Of a stretch of 64,000 nt of DNA, positions 18,319-27,188 are shown in pieces. Origin of the DNA: DATKJS01 sp964551995. GTDB taxonomy: Bacteria > Acidobacteriota > Aminicenantia > Aminicenantales > Saccharicenantaceae. Within the stretch, counting starts at the first letter, position 1, and every line of letters begins with the position of its first letter. A program made the position numbers and the translations under genes. The stretch covers positions 186,001 through 250,000 of the forward strand of contig CAZKFD010000032.1 in assembly GCA_964551995.1 (NCBI GenBank), given 5' to 3'. The notes under the pieces are model-generated. The model was given only the letters and a program-made list of their open reading frames with translations. It ran no database searches and was not told the DNA's origin.

Positions 18319-20486
18319 GCGTGTTCGTCCAGGTCGTTTTCCCGCTTCCCCTCGAGCAGTCCTTCACCTACGAAGTCCCCGAGCGCCTCCGGGACCGGGC
18401 CCGGCCGGGCTGCCGCGTCCTGGCTCCGTTCGGACGGAAGAGACAGAGCGGCTTCATCGTCTCCCCCGGCTCCGAAGCGGGCCCGGCCGGGCTTCACGTC
18501 AAGGAGATCTTCGAAGTCCTCGACGACCGGCCCTTCTGGGACGGCCGCTTCCTGTCTTTCACCAGGGCCCTCAGCGCCGAATACCATTCCTCGTGGGGGG
18601 AAATGCTCCAAGCCTCTCTCCCGCCCTCCCTGGCGCTCAAGGTGAGAGTGACGGCGGCGCTGACCGACCTCGGCCGGGAATCGCTGGCAGGCCGCCGGCT
18701 CGGGCCCAAGGAACGGGCCCTCATGTCGCTTCTCGCGGCAGCGCCCCGGGGCCGGAGCGTCCTTTATCTGCAAAGAAAGGCGGGCCTCAAGAGCGCGCCG
18801 TCCCTCGTCGCCAGGCTGGCGCGGAAGGGCTTCGTCGCCGTCGCCGAAACCCCGCTCCGGCCGCCCCGGGCCGCGAAGCCCGGCCCAGAACCGGACGCCC
18901 TCCAGCTGCGGCTCGATTTTAGCGGGAGTTCTGGCCCGGCGGGGCCCCTCGGGCCCGTAGAGGCGGCCGTCGACTGCGGGCGTTTCGCCTCTTATTATCT
19001 TTACGGGCCGCGGACTTTCCTCCGGGCCGCCTATGCGGGCCTCATCCGGAAGGCCGCCGCCGGACCCGGCAAGATCCTCCTGCTGGTTCCCGAAGTCGCG
19101 CTGACGAGGGAATTCATCCGGAGCGTCGCGGCCGGTCTCGGCCGTCCCGCGGCTGTCTTCCACAGCCGGATGACGGAAAAGCAGAAGGAGGCCGCCTGGC
19201 GGGACCTCCGGGGCGGGCGGACGGCCCTGGTCGCCGGAACGCGCTCGGCCCTCTTCCTCGACACGGGCCCCCTTCGCCTGGTCATCCTCGACGAGGAACA
19301 GGAGGAATCGTACTTTCAGGCGGAGAGCCCCGCCTTCGACGCCCGGCGGGGCGCCTGGCTGCGGGGGCACTCCGAGAATGCCGTCGTCGTTTTCGGCTCG
19401 CCCCGTCCCTCGGTTGAAGCCTATTACGCGGCGGCCCGGGACGGATCGCTGATCGCGTTGGGTCGGCCGCCGGCCGGGGCCAGGATCTCCTGGATCGACC
19501 GGGGGGCCGAGGCGCCGCTCCTCTCCCGCGACCTCGAGCGCAGGATACGGGAGAGCCTCAAGCGGGGCGAGCCCGTCATCCTCTTCCTCAATCGGCGCGG
19601 ATACGCGGCCTCGCTCGTCTGCGAGGCCTGCGGCAACGTGCCCCGCTGCCGGCGCTGCGACATCCCGCTCGTCTATCACAAGAAGGAAGGGCAACTCGTT
19701 TGCCACTATTGCAACGCGTCTGTCCGGGCCGGAACATCATGCCCGGCATGCGGCGGCCGGCTGACATCCCGGAAAGGGGCCGGAACGCAGGCCCTGGAGG
19801 AGGAGATCAAGGCCCTCCTCCCCGGCGTTCCCGTCGCCCGCCTGGATGCAGACACCGGCGCGGCCGTGGAGGACCGGGAGAAGATCCTCCGCGGGTTTTT
19901 GGGCGGCCGGATCCCCATCCTCGTCGGAACCCAGTTCCTGACCCATCAGCCGGGGGTTCCCAAGGTCCGCCTCGTCGGGATCCTCTCACCCGAAACCCTT
20001 CTTGGCCTTTCCGACTACAGGGCAGGTCAGAGGACCTACCAAACGCTATCCCGGATGATGGAATTCTGCGAGACCGGCGCGGGGTCGGAGGCCCTCATCC
20101 AGACTCCGAGCCCGGTCCATTACAGCATCCGGGCTGCCGCCGACGCCGATTTCCGGATGTTCTATGACCGAGAGATCGAATTCCGCCGCGTGATGAAGTA
20201 TCCGCCTTTTGCGGCTCTGGCGGAGGTCACGCTCCTCGGCCGGGACGTGAGGGCGATCGCAGCCGGCTCGCGGGAGCTGAGGGCGCTTCTTCGCGGGTAC
20301 GAATCGGCGGGGCTCGAGGTCCTCGGCCCGGCCCTCGCCTCCGTCGTCCGCCTCCGGGACATGTCCGGGGTCCAGCTCATCCTGAAATCCGCCCGCCGGG
20401 AGACGATCGACCAGGCCCTCGAAGAGACCTTGCCCCGGATCCGCCTGAAGAAATCCCTGGTTTTTTCCTACGCGCCCTTCGGATAA
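18315..20486 (+). CDS. priA: PriA-like replication restart protein with lost helicase motifs
   Basis: PriA binds stalled replication forks and reloads the replisome. The 723-residue protein keeps the N-terminal DNA-binding domain (VFPLPLEQSFTYEVP), the eight zinc-binding cysteines (CEACGNVPRCRRC, CHYC, CPAC), and the C-terminal region (LIQTPSPVHYSI). The helicase motifs are not kept. The Walker A stretch GVTGSGKTE of active PriA is replaced around residues 229 to 235 (LYGPRTF), DEEH reads DEEQ (326 to 329), the SATPS motif reads G361-SPRPS, the KGHDF motif reads HQPGVP, and the QVAGRAGR arginine finger is replaced by RMMEFCETG. The frame itself is intact. Actinobacterial PriA proteins are known to have lost helicase motifs in the same way. 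It is probably a structural restart factor. Confidence 0.88.
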   Translation: MSVFVQVVFPLPLEQSFTYEVPERLRDRARPGCRVLAPFGRKRQSGFIVSPGSEAGPAGLHVKEIFEVLDDRPFWDGRFLSFTRALSAEYHSSWGEMLQASLPPSLALKVRVTAALTDLGRESLAGRRLGPKERALMSLLAAAPRGRSVLYLQRKAGLKSAPSLVARLARKGFVAVAETPLRPPRAAKPGPEPDALQLRLDFSGSSGPAGPLGPVEAAVDCGRFASYYLYGPRTFLRAAYAGLIRKAAAGPGKILLLVPEVALTREFIRSVAAGLGRPAAVFHSRMTEKQKEAAWRDLRGGRTALVAGTRSALFLDTGPLRLVILDEEQEESYFQAESPAFDARRGAWLRGHSENAVVVFGSPRPSVEAYYAAARDGSLIALGRPPAGARISWIDRGAEAPLLSRDLERRIRESLKRGEPVILFLNRRGYAASLVCEACGNVPRCRRCDIPLVYHKKEGQLVCHYCNASVRAGTSCPACGGRLTSRKGAGTQALEEEIKALLPGVPVARLDADTGAAVEDREKILRGFLGGRIPILVGTQFLTHQPGVPKVRLVGILSPETLLGLSDYRAGQRTYQTLSRMMEFCETGAGSEALIQTPSPVHYSIRAAADADFRMFYDREIEFRRVMKYPPFAALAEVTLLGRDVRAIAAGSRELRALLRGYESAGLEVLGPALASVVRLRDMSGVQLILKSARRETIDQALEETLPRIRLKKSLVFSYAPFG

Positions 20487-20515
20487 AAAAAAGCCCTCCC
20501 CGGACCGGGGAGGGC
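20485..20515 (-). terminator. Intrinsic terminator of the pil/lipoprotein operon
   Basis: A 9-bp perfect stem (GCCCTCCCC at 20493-20501 with GGGGAGGGC at 20507-20515, loop of 5) is followed on the minus strand by a run of eight T. The T run overlaps the stop codon of the convergent priA. On the plus strand there is no T run, so it acts mainly for the minus-strand transcript. Confidence 0.9.
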
Positions 20516-20539
20516 GGTGGTTCGGTCAGTCCGGAGGCG

Positions 20540-21151
20540 TCAGGACCCCGTCCTCTTTGTGGCCGAGGACGTCGAGGTGCTCGTGGGATAGTCCCCGAAG
20601 ACGATGTTCAGCACGCCCGTGGCCTGGACCGGGTTGTTGCTCATGTCCTGGCCCTGGATCGTGATCTTGGCGTTGACCTGAAGCTGGTTGGTCGTCCCCG
20701 CTAAAGCGGCGAGAGGAGGCTCGAGCTTGGCGCTCGCCAGGACGACGATGACGGTGATGGACTGGCTCTGGGCGACTGTGAGCAGCACTGACCCGATCGC
20801 TCCCTGGATGGGATTGGGGACGGTGACGCCGGGAGTGCCCGTGCCGTCGGGGAGGAAGTACTGGACATTGTATCCAGTGAGGGTGACGTTGTTGTATTGG
20901 GACGGTCCCGTGGGGGAGTTGGGGTCGATGAGTTCGGCCTCGAGCGTGATCGTCGCGACGTCGGACGTGCCGCTCGTGACGCTCGATTCGAGGTAGTTCG
21001 CGGCCGTTCCGCTGGCCGTCGTTCCCATGATGCTCTCGACGACGAGCATCGTGGCTGACTTGGCGCCCTTGGAGACAGTGTTGCAGGAGTTCAGGACGAC
21101 CAGCGCGAGGGCAACGGCCAGTATCTTGAGGGCCGATGTGGTGGTTTTCAT
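20540..21151 (-). CDS. Lipoprotein of unknown function, last gene of the pil operon
   Basis: The 203-residue protein starts with a lipoprotein signal (KILAVALALVVLNSC, lipobox LNSC with cysteine 23). The mature chain is rich in Thr, Ser, Val and Asn with alternating hydrophobic residues, as in a beta-sandwich, and ends in a Ser/Thr-rich tail. I do not recognise a family. It lies 25 bases after pilQ on the same strand and just before a strong terminator, so it is very likely co-transcribed. A pilotin or secretin-associated role is possible by position, but known pilotins (PilF, PilW) are helical TPR proteins, which this is not. Confidence 0.75.
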   Translation of the reverse strand: MKTTTSALKILAVALALVVLNSCNTVSKGAKSATMLVVESIMGTTASGTAANYLESSVTSGTSDVATITLEAELIDPNSPTGPSQYNNVTLTGYNVQYFLPDGTGTPGVTVPNPIQGAIGSVLLTVAQSQSITVIVVLASAKLEPPLAALAGTTNQLQVNAKITIQGQDMSNNPVQATGVLNIVFGDYPTSTSTSSATKRTGS

Positions 21152-21176
21152 TGTTCTTCTCCTCTCTAGTCCCTGC

Positions 21177-23585
21177 TTATTTGATGATCCGGGGAGTGAT
21201 GAAGATGAGAAGCTCCCGGGTCGTCTTCGTCCGGGCGAAGTTCCTGAAGAGGCTTCCCAGGATCGGGATCTCGGTCAGGAAAGGCACGGCTCCCCTCGTC
21301 ACGGAATCTTGCGTCTTGTAGATGCCGCCGATGACGGTCGTCCCGCCGTCGGGAACCATGATCGTTGTCTTGGCGCTCTCGGTCGTGATCGGCGGAATGC
21401 CGTTGACGAGGTTGGAGAAGTCGGCGGCATTGTTAACGAGCTCAATGTTCATGATGATCGTCCCCTCGGCCGTGATCTGCGGCGTGGCGTGGAGCTCGAG
21501 AGCGGCATTAACGTAGCGGGTGGTCACGGTGAAGTTGGCCACGGTCTGGACGGGGATCTGCTCGCCTTGGATGATCTCGGCCTGCTGATTGTTCTGTGTC
21601 GTGACCTGGGGATGAGAGATGGTCTTGCCCTCACCGGTCGTCTCCAGGGCCGTCAGGGCCACGTCCAGGCGGAACGTGTCGAGGACGTTGGCGAAGGAAA
21701 GGCCCAGGGCCGTGTTGAAGGACGGCGCAGGCAGGTTGATGGCGTAGCCGCCGAGCGGGCCGGCGATGCCCTCGGTCGTCGTGCCCTGGGGAATCAGCGC
21801 CCCGTTGACGTTGATCGAATTCGGGAACTGGACGGAGGTCTGGTTCCCGTAGAACGGCTCGGCCAGGGCCTTGAAGCCCCACTGGATGCCGAGGTTCTTG
21901 ACGAAGTTCGTCGTTGCCTCGACGATCCGCGCTTCGATGGAGACTTGAGGGGTGGGCGTGTCCATAACGCCGATCAGCTTCTCGACGAGGGCGAGCTTGT
22001 CTTTCACATCTGTGATGATGAGGGTGTTGGTCCTCTCGTCGATGATCATCTCGCCGCGGCTGGAGATCTTGTTCTTGAGGAGGTCGGCGATGTCCTTGGC
22101 CTTGGCGTAGGACAGAGCGAACGTCTTGACCGAGACCGGCCCGGCGAGCTCTTGGCTCTCCTTCATCTTGATTTCTTCCTCCTGCTCGCGCGTCAGGACG
22201 CTGATCGGGGCGATGCGGAGGACGTTGCCTTCGATCGTCTTCCCCATCTTGTTCTGCTTGAGGACGATGTCGAGGGCCTGGTCCCAGGGGACGTCCCGCA
22301 GGTCGCAGGTCACGGCCCCGCGGACGTCGGCATCGAAGACGACGTTCAGGCCGGCGAAATCGGCCAGGAACAGGACGACGTCGCGGAGGTCCGCGTCTTT
22401 GAACCTCAGGCTGACGATCTGGCCGGTGTACCTGGTTTCCTCGGCAGCGATCGTCTTGGGCTTGTATTTGTCCTGAAGTTCGGTGTCAACCGCCTTCTTG
22501 TCCTGGGGGGCGCTCGCCGGGGCCGGGTCGACGGAGGCGGTTGCGCGCTTGGGGGCCGGCTTGGGTTCGCTCTGCGCCAGGACGGGGACCGGGGCGGCGG
22601 CGGTTGCCGGCGGGGTGTTCACGGTGGCGGCAGGAGTGGCGGCGCCGGCAGGAAGCTCGTTGACGGCGACCGGCGCTGGCTTCGGGCTTTCCTCTTTAAC
22701 CGCGGCGGCAGTTGCCGCGGCGGGCTTCAAGGTCGCCTCGGCTTTCGCCGACGGAGGGGGGACGGCGTCCACGGGCGCGGCCGGCGACGGCTGCGATTTG
22801 TAGAAGGAGACGACGAGTCCGTTGCTGTCCGAATCGAGAGAATACAACCCGGGCTCCTTGAGGTCGAAGACTAGGCGGGTGATCGGCCGGGGGTTCGAAA
22901 CCTGAAATTGGCCGACCCGGGCCTTTTCGACAGACACCTGGGGGTTGTCGACGTTCCAGACGTTAGCCTTGGCCGTCAGGACCGTGTCGTAAAGGTCGAC
23001 GACCAGCCTCGAGGGATTGTCCAGCGCGAAAACCTGGGCGACGGCCTGGTCGCTCAGCTCGGCCCGGAAAGAGACCCGGTCGGGGGCCTGCGTGTAATCG
23101 ATCCTGTCCAGGGTGATCTGGGTCTTGGGCCGGCGGTCGAGTTCGGCCTGCGTCGAGGCGTCGATCAGATAGCCGTCCTGACCGCTCTGGATCTTGACGA
23201 GATCAACGACCGTGCGGCCGGATTCGGACCGGATCTGGATGGGGACGCGCTCGTTCAGCCAGAGGAGGAACTTGAGGTCCTGCGGGCCCGCCTTCTGCAC
23301 CTGGATGTCGCGGATGAATTGGGACTCGGAGGAGGGGATGGAGGGCGTTTCCGACGTCTGGGCCCGGTTCAGGTCGAGGACCAGCGTCTGGGGCGAGCCG
23401 GGCAGGTAGTAGGCCTTCGGAGCGAGGATTTGTCCGTCGGTCTCCAGGACGAGCTTCGTCGCCAGCGTGCCCGGCTGGACTTTGATCTTGTTGATGACGA
23501 CGGGGCCGGAGCCTTCGGCGTGCAGAACGGCGAGAGGAAGGATCCATAAAACAGCTAAAACGGGAAGCAGAAATTTCTTTTTCAT
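21177..23585 (-). CDS. pilQ: Type IV pilus secretin PilQ
   Basis: PilQ forms the gated outer-membrane pore through which the pilus passes. The 802-residue protein has a signal peptide (1 to about 23), two AMIN-type peptidoglycan-binding domains (about 25 to 115 and 150 to 250), and an Ala/Pro-rich linker of roughly 110 residues. Then come the secretin N0 domain (SLRFKDADLRDVVLFLADFA), an N1 domain (TFALSYAKAKDIADLL), and the secretin barrel (about 555 to 802) with VPFLTEIPILGSLFRN near the end. This order is standard for PilQ. It follows pilP by one base and precedes the lipoprotein gene. Confidence 0.96.
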   Translation of the reverse strand: MKKKFLLPVLAVLWILPLAVLHAEGSGPVVINKIKVQPGTLATKLVLETDGQILAPKAYYLPGSPQTLVLDLNRAQTSETPSIPSSESQFIRDIQVQKAGPQDLKFLLWLNERVPIQIRSESGRTVVDLVKIQSGQDGYLIDASTQAELDRRPKTQITLDRIDYTQAPDRVSFRAELSDQAVAQVFALDNPSRLVVDLYDTVLTAKANVWNVDNPQVSVEKARVGQFQVSNPRPITRLVFDLKEPGLYSLDSDSNGLVVSFYKSQPSPAAPVDAVPPPSAKAEATLKPAAATAAAVKEESPKPAPVAVNELPAGAATPAATVNTPPATAAAPVPVLAQSEPKPAPKRATASVDPAPASAPQDKKAVDTELQDKYKPKTIAAEETRYTGQIVSLRFKDADLRDVVLFLADFAGLNVVFDADVRGAVTCDLRDVPWDQALDIVLKQNKMGKTIEGNVLRIAPISVLTREQEEEIKMKESQELAGPVSVKTFALSYAKAKDIADLLKNKISSRGEMIIDERTNTLIITDVKDKLALVEKLIGVMDTPTPQVSIEARIVEATTNFVKNLGIQWGFKALAEPFYGNQTSVQFPNSINVNGALIPQGTTTEGIAGPLGGYAINLPAPSFNTALGLSFANVLDTFRLDVALTALETTGEGKTISHPQVTTQNNQQAEIIQGEQIPVQTVANFTVTTRYVNAALELHATPQITAEGTIIMNIELVNNAADFSNLVNGIPPITTESAKTTIMVPDGGTTVIGGIYKTQDSVTRGAVPFLTEIPILGSLFRNFARTKTTRELLIFITPRIIK

Positions 23586-23586
23586 G

Positions 23587-24039
23587 TTAGCGCTCCTCCG
23601 GATTGATTTCTTTGGTGATGTCCCGAGGCCTCATGAGGGGGACTCCCCGTTCGCTGGTCTTCCTGAAAACAACCTGGCTCTGGGTGATGCTCACGATGTA
23701 GCCGTCGGAAACCGTCTCGCCGACTTTCATGAAGTGGGGGAAGCCCTGCGTGGTTCCCACGATCGCGGTGAAACCGCTGCTGGTCTTGACGATGCCGATC
23801 AGGATCAGGTCATCGACGGACAGCTGGGCCGCGACCGGGGTCGACTTGTCGCGGACTTCGCCTCCCCCCAGGAGATCCTTGAACGGATCCCGGCGCCCTT
23901 CGGGGTTATAGTTCGCCCCGGCGGCCGTCTTGAGGGCGGGCTTCTCCTCGGGTTTGGGATTGGCCGGATTCTCCTGGGCGAACAGAGGAAGCAGGCCGAT
24001 CCCGGTCACGATGAGGACGAGAGAAAGGATTTTTTTCAT
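23587..24039 (-). CDS. pilP: Type IV pilus assembly lipoprotein-like protein PilP
   Basis: The 150-residue protein starts at the ATG at 24039, giving a signal peptide (MKKILSLVLIVTGIGLLPLF) followed directly by a Pro/Lys-rich spacer and the PilP beta-domain (RRDPFKDLL, LILIGIVKTSSGFTAIV, VGETVSDGYIVSI). PilP bridges the PilN/PilO platform and PilQ. No lipobox cysteine is visible in the signal, so unlike many homologues it may not be lipidated. The start overlaps the pilO stop by 4 bases. Confidence 0.9.
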   Translation of the reverse strand: MKKILSLVLIVTGIGLLPLFAQENPANPKPEEKPALKTAAGANYNPEGRRDPFKDLLGGGEVRDKSTPVAAQLSVDDLILIGIVKTSSGFTAIVGTTQGFPHFMKVGETVSDGYIVSITQSQVVFRKTSERGVPLMRPRDITKEINPEER

Positions 24040-24617
24040 CGTCCGGGCCTCTTGGATTTGGGTTTGGGAGCCGGAACCGCCGGCTCTTCGAGAAAGAGGT
24101 ATGTCATGGCCGTCCAGTTGGCGGAGATCGTTTCGAGGTCCGTCTGCCGGCTCAGAGCCTTGATCGAGAACTTGTCGATCGTGAACAGGCGCGAGAACTG
24201 GCTGAGCTTGTCGAAATAGGCGGCGAGGTTGTGAAACGTCCCCGTGACCTGGATGTTGATCGGCCATTCCGCATAGAATTCCATGTCGACCTCTTTTTGC
24301 TGCGTGAAGTTCGTGACCTCCAGACGCGAATCGTAGGCCAGCTGCTGGATCTGCCTGAGGATGTCCGGCTGCTCTTTCCGTTGCGGGATGATGGACTCGA
24401 GTCCCTTGAGCTGGGAGCTCATGACTTCCAGCTCAGCCTCGATCTTGTCCAGCTGTTTCTTCTTCTGCTTCAGGTCCCGGACCTCGTTTTCGACGCCGAT
24501 CCGCTCGGCCTTCAGGGCCTGGAGCTTCACGTTCTGCGGGCCGAAGTAGACGAAATACGCCACGCCGAAGATGACGACGACCAGGATGAGCGATCCGTAC
24601 CAGGGCCAGTTTTTCAT
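24036..24617 (-). CDS. pilO: Type IV pilus inner-membrane protein PilO
   Basis: The 193-residue protein has one N-terminal membrane segment (SLILVVVIFGVAYFVYF), a coiled coil of about 55 residues rich in Lys and Glu, and a ferredoxin-like periplasmic domain (VTNFTQQKEVDMEFYAEWPI). This is the PilO layout; it pairs with PilN in the alignment complex. The C-terminal tail is Pro/Lys-rich. It overlaps both neighbours by 4 bases. Confidence 0.92.
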   Translation of the reverse strand: MKNWPWYGSLILVVVIFGVAYFVYFGPQNVKLQALKAERIGVENEVRDLKQKKKQLDKIEAELEVMSSQLKGLESIIPQRKEQPDILRQIQQLAYDSRLEVTNFTQQKEVDMEFYAEWPINIQVTGTFHNLAAYFDKLSQFSRLFTIDKFSIKALSRQTDLETISANWTAMTYLFLEEPAVPAPKPKSKRPGR

Positions 24618-25240
24618 GTCGTCCCCCTTTGCTTGACGGCGGGCTCGGCCTTGACGGGAGCCGGCGGCGGGGCCTTTTCCAGCGCTGCGCTGATCGAGAA
24701 CTCCAGGTATTCGGTCCTCTGGGATGTCCTCTGGGTCGAGGAGATCAGGCTGACGTTCATCAGGATGGGGCTGTTTTCCAGGCTGGTCATGTAATCCGCG
24801 ATGGCGTTATTCGAGAGGGCCTTCCCCTTGATCTGGAGGCCCTTGTTGTCGTACGTCACTTCCGTCAGCCAGACCCAGTCCGGGAGGCTGCGGCTCAGCT
24901 GGTCCATGATCCGGACGGCCACGTCTTGCTGGGACCGGAGGTCGTTGATAAGGTTGATCTTCCGCTCGAGGGAATCCTTGAGCTTCTTCTGCTCGTCCAG
25001 CTTGGCGGTGACGTATTTCAGCTTGTCCTTTTCCTGGCGGGCGAAGGCGAGAAGCTCGTTCTCCCGGTCGAAGGCCCGCTGCTGGATGAAGAAATACGCC
25101 CCGAGGACGACGACGAGCAGGAGAAGGATCAGGGTGCCGAAATTCTGCGCCTTCTTCGGACTGAGCTCTGTCAGCGCCTGGGGCTCGGCCTCTTCCTTGA
25201 TTTCCTTGGTTTCCGGCTTTAAGAGGTTGATCCGTATCAT
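24614..25240 (-). CDS. pilN: Type IV pilus inner-membrane protein PilN
   Basis: The 208-residue protein begins with the conserved cytoplasmic stretch MIRINLLKPE, which in known PilN proteins binds PilM (INLLP motif). A membrane segment (GTLILLLLVVVLGAYFFI) is followed by a coiled coil and a periplasmic domain (LSRSLPDWVWLTEVTYDN) typical for PilN/GspL-like folds. The C-terminus has a Pro/Ala-rich end. It lies 2 bases after pilM. Confidence 0.93.
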   Translation of the reverse strand: MIRINLLKPETKEIKEEAEPQALTELSPKKAQNFGTLILLLLVVVLGAYFFIQQRAFDRENELLAFARQEKDKLKYVTAKLDEQKKLKDSLERKINLINDLRSQQDVAVRIMDQLSRSLPDWVWLTEVTYDNKGLQIKGKALSNNAIADYMTSLENSPILMNVSLISSTQRTSQRTEYLEFSISAALEKAPPPAPVKAEPAVKQRGTT

Positions 25241-25242
25241 GG

Positions 25243-26322
25243 TTACTTCTCTGCCTTTCGGGTCGCCAGTCCGACGGCGACGCCAAAAATGGGTCCCATT
25301 TCGTTGAAATAGATCGAATCGAACTTGTTCTCGTCGACGCGGATGTTGCGGAAGGGATTGAGGATTTCCGTCTTGATCCGGAACTTGCTCTCGAACGAGC
25401 CGATCATGTTGGGGATATTGGCCAGCCCGCCGCTGAGGAAGATCTGCTCGATTTTCCTCTCCCGTTTTTCGGAGGCTTCATAGAAAGAGAAGGTCTTCTC
25501 GATCTCGTCGAGAAGATCCCGGACGTTCATCGCCAGGACGGTGGAGAACTGGTCGGCCGTGACCGATTTCCCCGGGATGCCCTTGAGGAGCTTCTCGGCT
25601 TCTTCGAAGCTGATGTTGAGCTCCTTCCGCATGTTCTCGGTGAAAAAGAAGCCGCCCAGCGAGAGATCGCGGAACAGCTGGGGCGTCCCGCGCTCGACGA
25701 TGACGACGTTGGTGATGTTCGCGCCGATGTTGATCAGCGCGACCGTCTTTTCGGCGAAGGCCTCGGGGTAGTTGATCTCCAGGACGTTCTGCAGGGCGAA
25801 CACGTCGACCTCGATGCTCTGGAGGTTCTTCCGGGCCTGATTGACGACATTGCTGTAGTTGGCGATCTTGTCCTTTTTGGCCGCGACGAGCAGGATGTCC
25901 AGGTTCTTGTCGTCCGCGCCGTGGGAGGGCTTGAGGATCGCGTAGTCGACGTTCGTCTCCTCGTAGGGGTAGGGGATGTTGTGCTTGGCCTCCCAGATGA
26001 TGGACTCGGCGAGCTCCTGCTTTTCCATGACGGGCAGGGAGATCTTCTTGATGATGACGGAATTGCCCGAGATGGAGATGTTGACGTCCCGGTTGGCGAT
26101 CTTGTTCGCCTCGAAGACAAGCCGGATCGTCTCCACAACGGCTGCCGAGTCGATGATCGTGCCCTCCACGATGGCGTCGTGCGGCAGCGCTTCGTAACCG
26201 ATCCTCAAAAGTTCGTAGGACGCATGGTCTCCGTGCTTCTTCGCCTTGAGCTCGACGGCCTTGACCGAATAGGAGCCGACATCCAGCCCGACCAGCCCTT
26301 TTTCCCGAGAGATTCCGAACAT
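25243..26322 (-). CDS. pilM: Type IV pilus actin-like ATPase PilM
   Basis: PilM is an FtsA/actin-fold protein on the cytoplasmic face of the pilus machine. The 359 residues show the phosphate-1 motif GLVGLDVGSYSVKAVEL, a central NIGANITNVVIVERG (phosphate-2), and LSGGLANIPNM (adenosine motif). Its length is normal. It follows coaD by 16 bases on the same strand, so the pilus genes are probably transcribed with coaD. No pilB, pilT, pilC or pilin is in the window. Confidence 0.95.
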   Translation of the reverse strand: MFGISREKGLVGLDVGSYSVKAVELKAKKHGDHASYELLRIGYEALPHDAIVEGTIIDSAAVVETIRLVFEANKIANRDVNISISGNSVIIKKISLPVMEKQELAESIIWEAKHNIPYPYEETNVDYAILKPSHGADDKNLDILLVAAKKDKIANYSNVVNQARKNLQSIEVDVFALQNVLEINYPEAFAEKTVALINIGANITNVVIVERGTPQLFRDLSLGGFFFTENMRKELNISFEEAEKLLKGIPGKSVTADQFSTVLAMNVRDLLDEIEKTFSFYEASEKRERKIEQIFLSGGLANIPNMIGSFESKFRIKTEILNPFRNIRVDENKFDSIYFNEMGPIFGVAVGLATRKAEK

Positions 26323-26338
26323 GTTGTCCTGCCTTATG

Positions 26339-26842
26339 CTAAATTTTATGTTTCCTGGCTTTCGCGATCTTGGCCCGGAGACGCCGCGCGACCGGGCCGG
26401 GGACGAGATCGTCCACCGGGCCGCCCAGCGCGATGACCTCCTTGACGAGGTTCGAGCTAAGGAACGAGTATCGGACGTTCGGCATCATGAAGAACGTCTC
26501 GATATCCGGCGCCAGGCTGCGGTTCATGAGGGCCATCTGGAGCTCGTATTCGAAATCCGAAAGGGCCCGGAGGCCCCGGATGATCACCCGGGTCCGTTGG
26601 GCCCGGGCGAAGTCGACCAACAGCCCGCTGAACGACATAACGTCGATCCGGCTGCCACGGCCGAAGATGTCCCTGATCATGGCGACTCTCTCTTTAGTCG
26701 AAAACAGGGGGGCCTTTTTCGGATTCTCCAGGACCGCGACCATGATCTCGTCGAAGACCTCGAGGCCGCGCTCGATGATGTCGACGTGCCCGTTGGTGAT
26801 CGGATCAAACGATCCCGGGTATATGGCTCGGCTTTCCTTCAT
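26339..26842 (-). CDS. coaD: Phosphopantetheine adenylyltransferase
   Basis: CoaD makes dephospho-CoA from phosphopantetheine and ATP. The 167-residue protein starts KESRAIYPGSFDPITNGHVD, which includes the T/HxGH-type nucleotidyl-transfer motif (TNGH), and carries the C-terminal ISSTxVR equivalent as YSFLSSNLVKEV. The ATG at 26842 was chosen because it matches the family N-terminus and has AGGA upstream; a TTG at 26869 would add nine unrelated residues. It is the first gene of the pil transcription unit. Confidence 0.95.
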   Translation of the reverse strand: MKESRAIYPGSFDPITNGHVDIIERGLEVFDEIMVAVLENPKKAPLFSTKERVAMIRDIFGRGSRIDVMSFSGLLVDFARAQRTRVIIRGLRALSDFEYELQMALMNRSLAPDIETFFMMPNVRYSFLSSNLVKEVIALGGPVDDLVPGPVARRLRAKIAKARKHKI

Positions 26843-26880
26843 CGGGGCTTGGCTTCGGTCCTTCATCAAGATTTATCACC

Positions 26881-26909
26881 CAAATATCAAAAATTCATGT
26901 TCCTGTCAA
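26881..26909 (-). promoter_or_regulatory. Putative promoter of the coaD-pilMNOPQ operon
   Basis: On the minus strand a perfect TTGACA (26904-26909) is followed after 17 bases by TATTTG (26881-26886; TAT only). The AT-rich context downstream (GGGTGATAAAT) is in favour. The -10 is weak. Confidence 0.4.
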
Positions 26910-27188
26910 CGAAAATTCTCTCCGCTTTTCAGGGAGAAAGGGCCTTTCCGCTTTTCTTCGTTTGACAAAAATTGGCAGGGCCGCGCCGGCCCGCCGCAGG
27001 GCTCAAGAAGAACCTTTCGCGAACTCATTTTCGGTCACCCTGCTAAACTCCGATCTTGTCCTCGCGGACTCCATTTTTTTCTCACCCCCCGGAGCGGTCA
27101 ATCACCCCTAGGGGCGATTTCATGGATGAATTTCCCCCCTCGTCGGAGTCATTCGGGGCGGTGCGCGTCCGGGGACGGGACGCCCTTC

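Noticed and set aside
22500..22790. A GC-rich region within pilQ as a repeat or tandem array
   Set aside because: It codes an Ala/Pro-rich linker between AMIN and secretin domains; no tandem unit of constant length is present.
21027..22874. A 615-codon plus-strand frame opposite pilQ
   Set aside because: PilQ on the minus strand is unambiguous. The plus frame is repetitive Gly/Arg/Asp, a codon-bias artefact.
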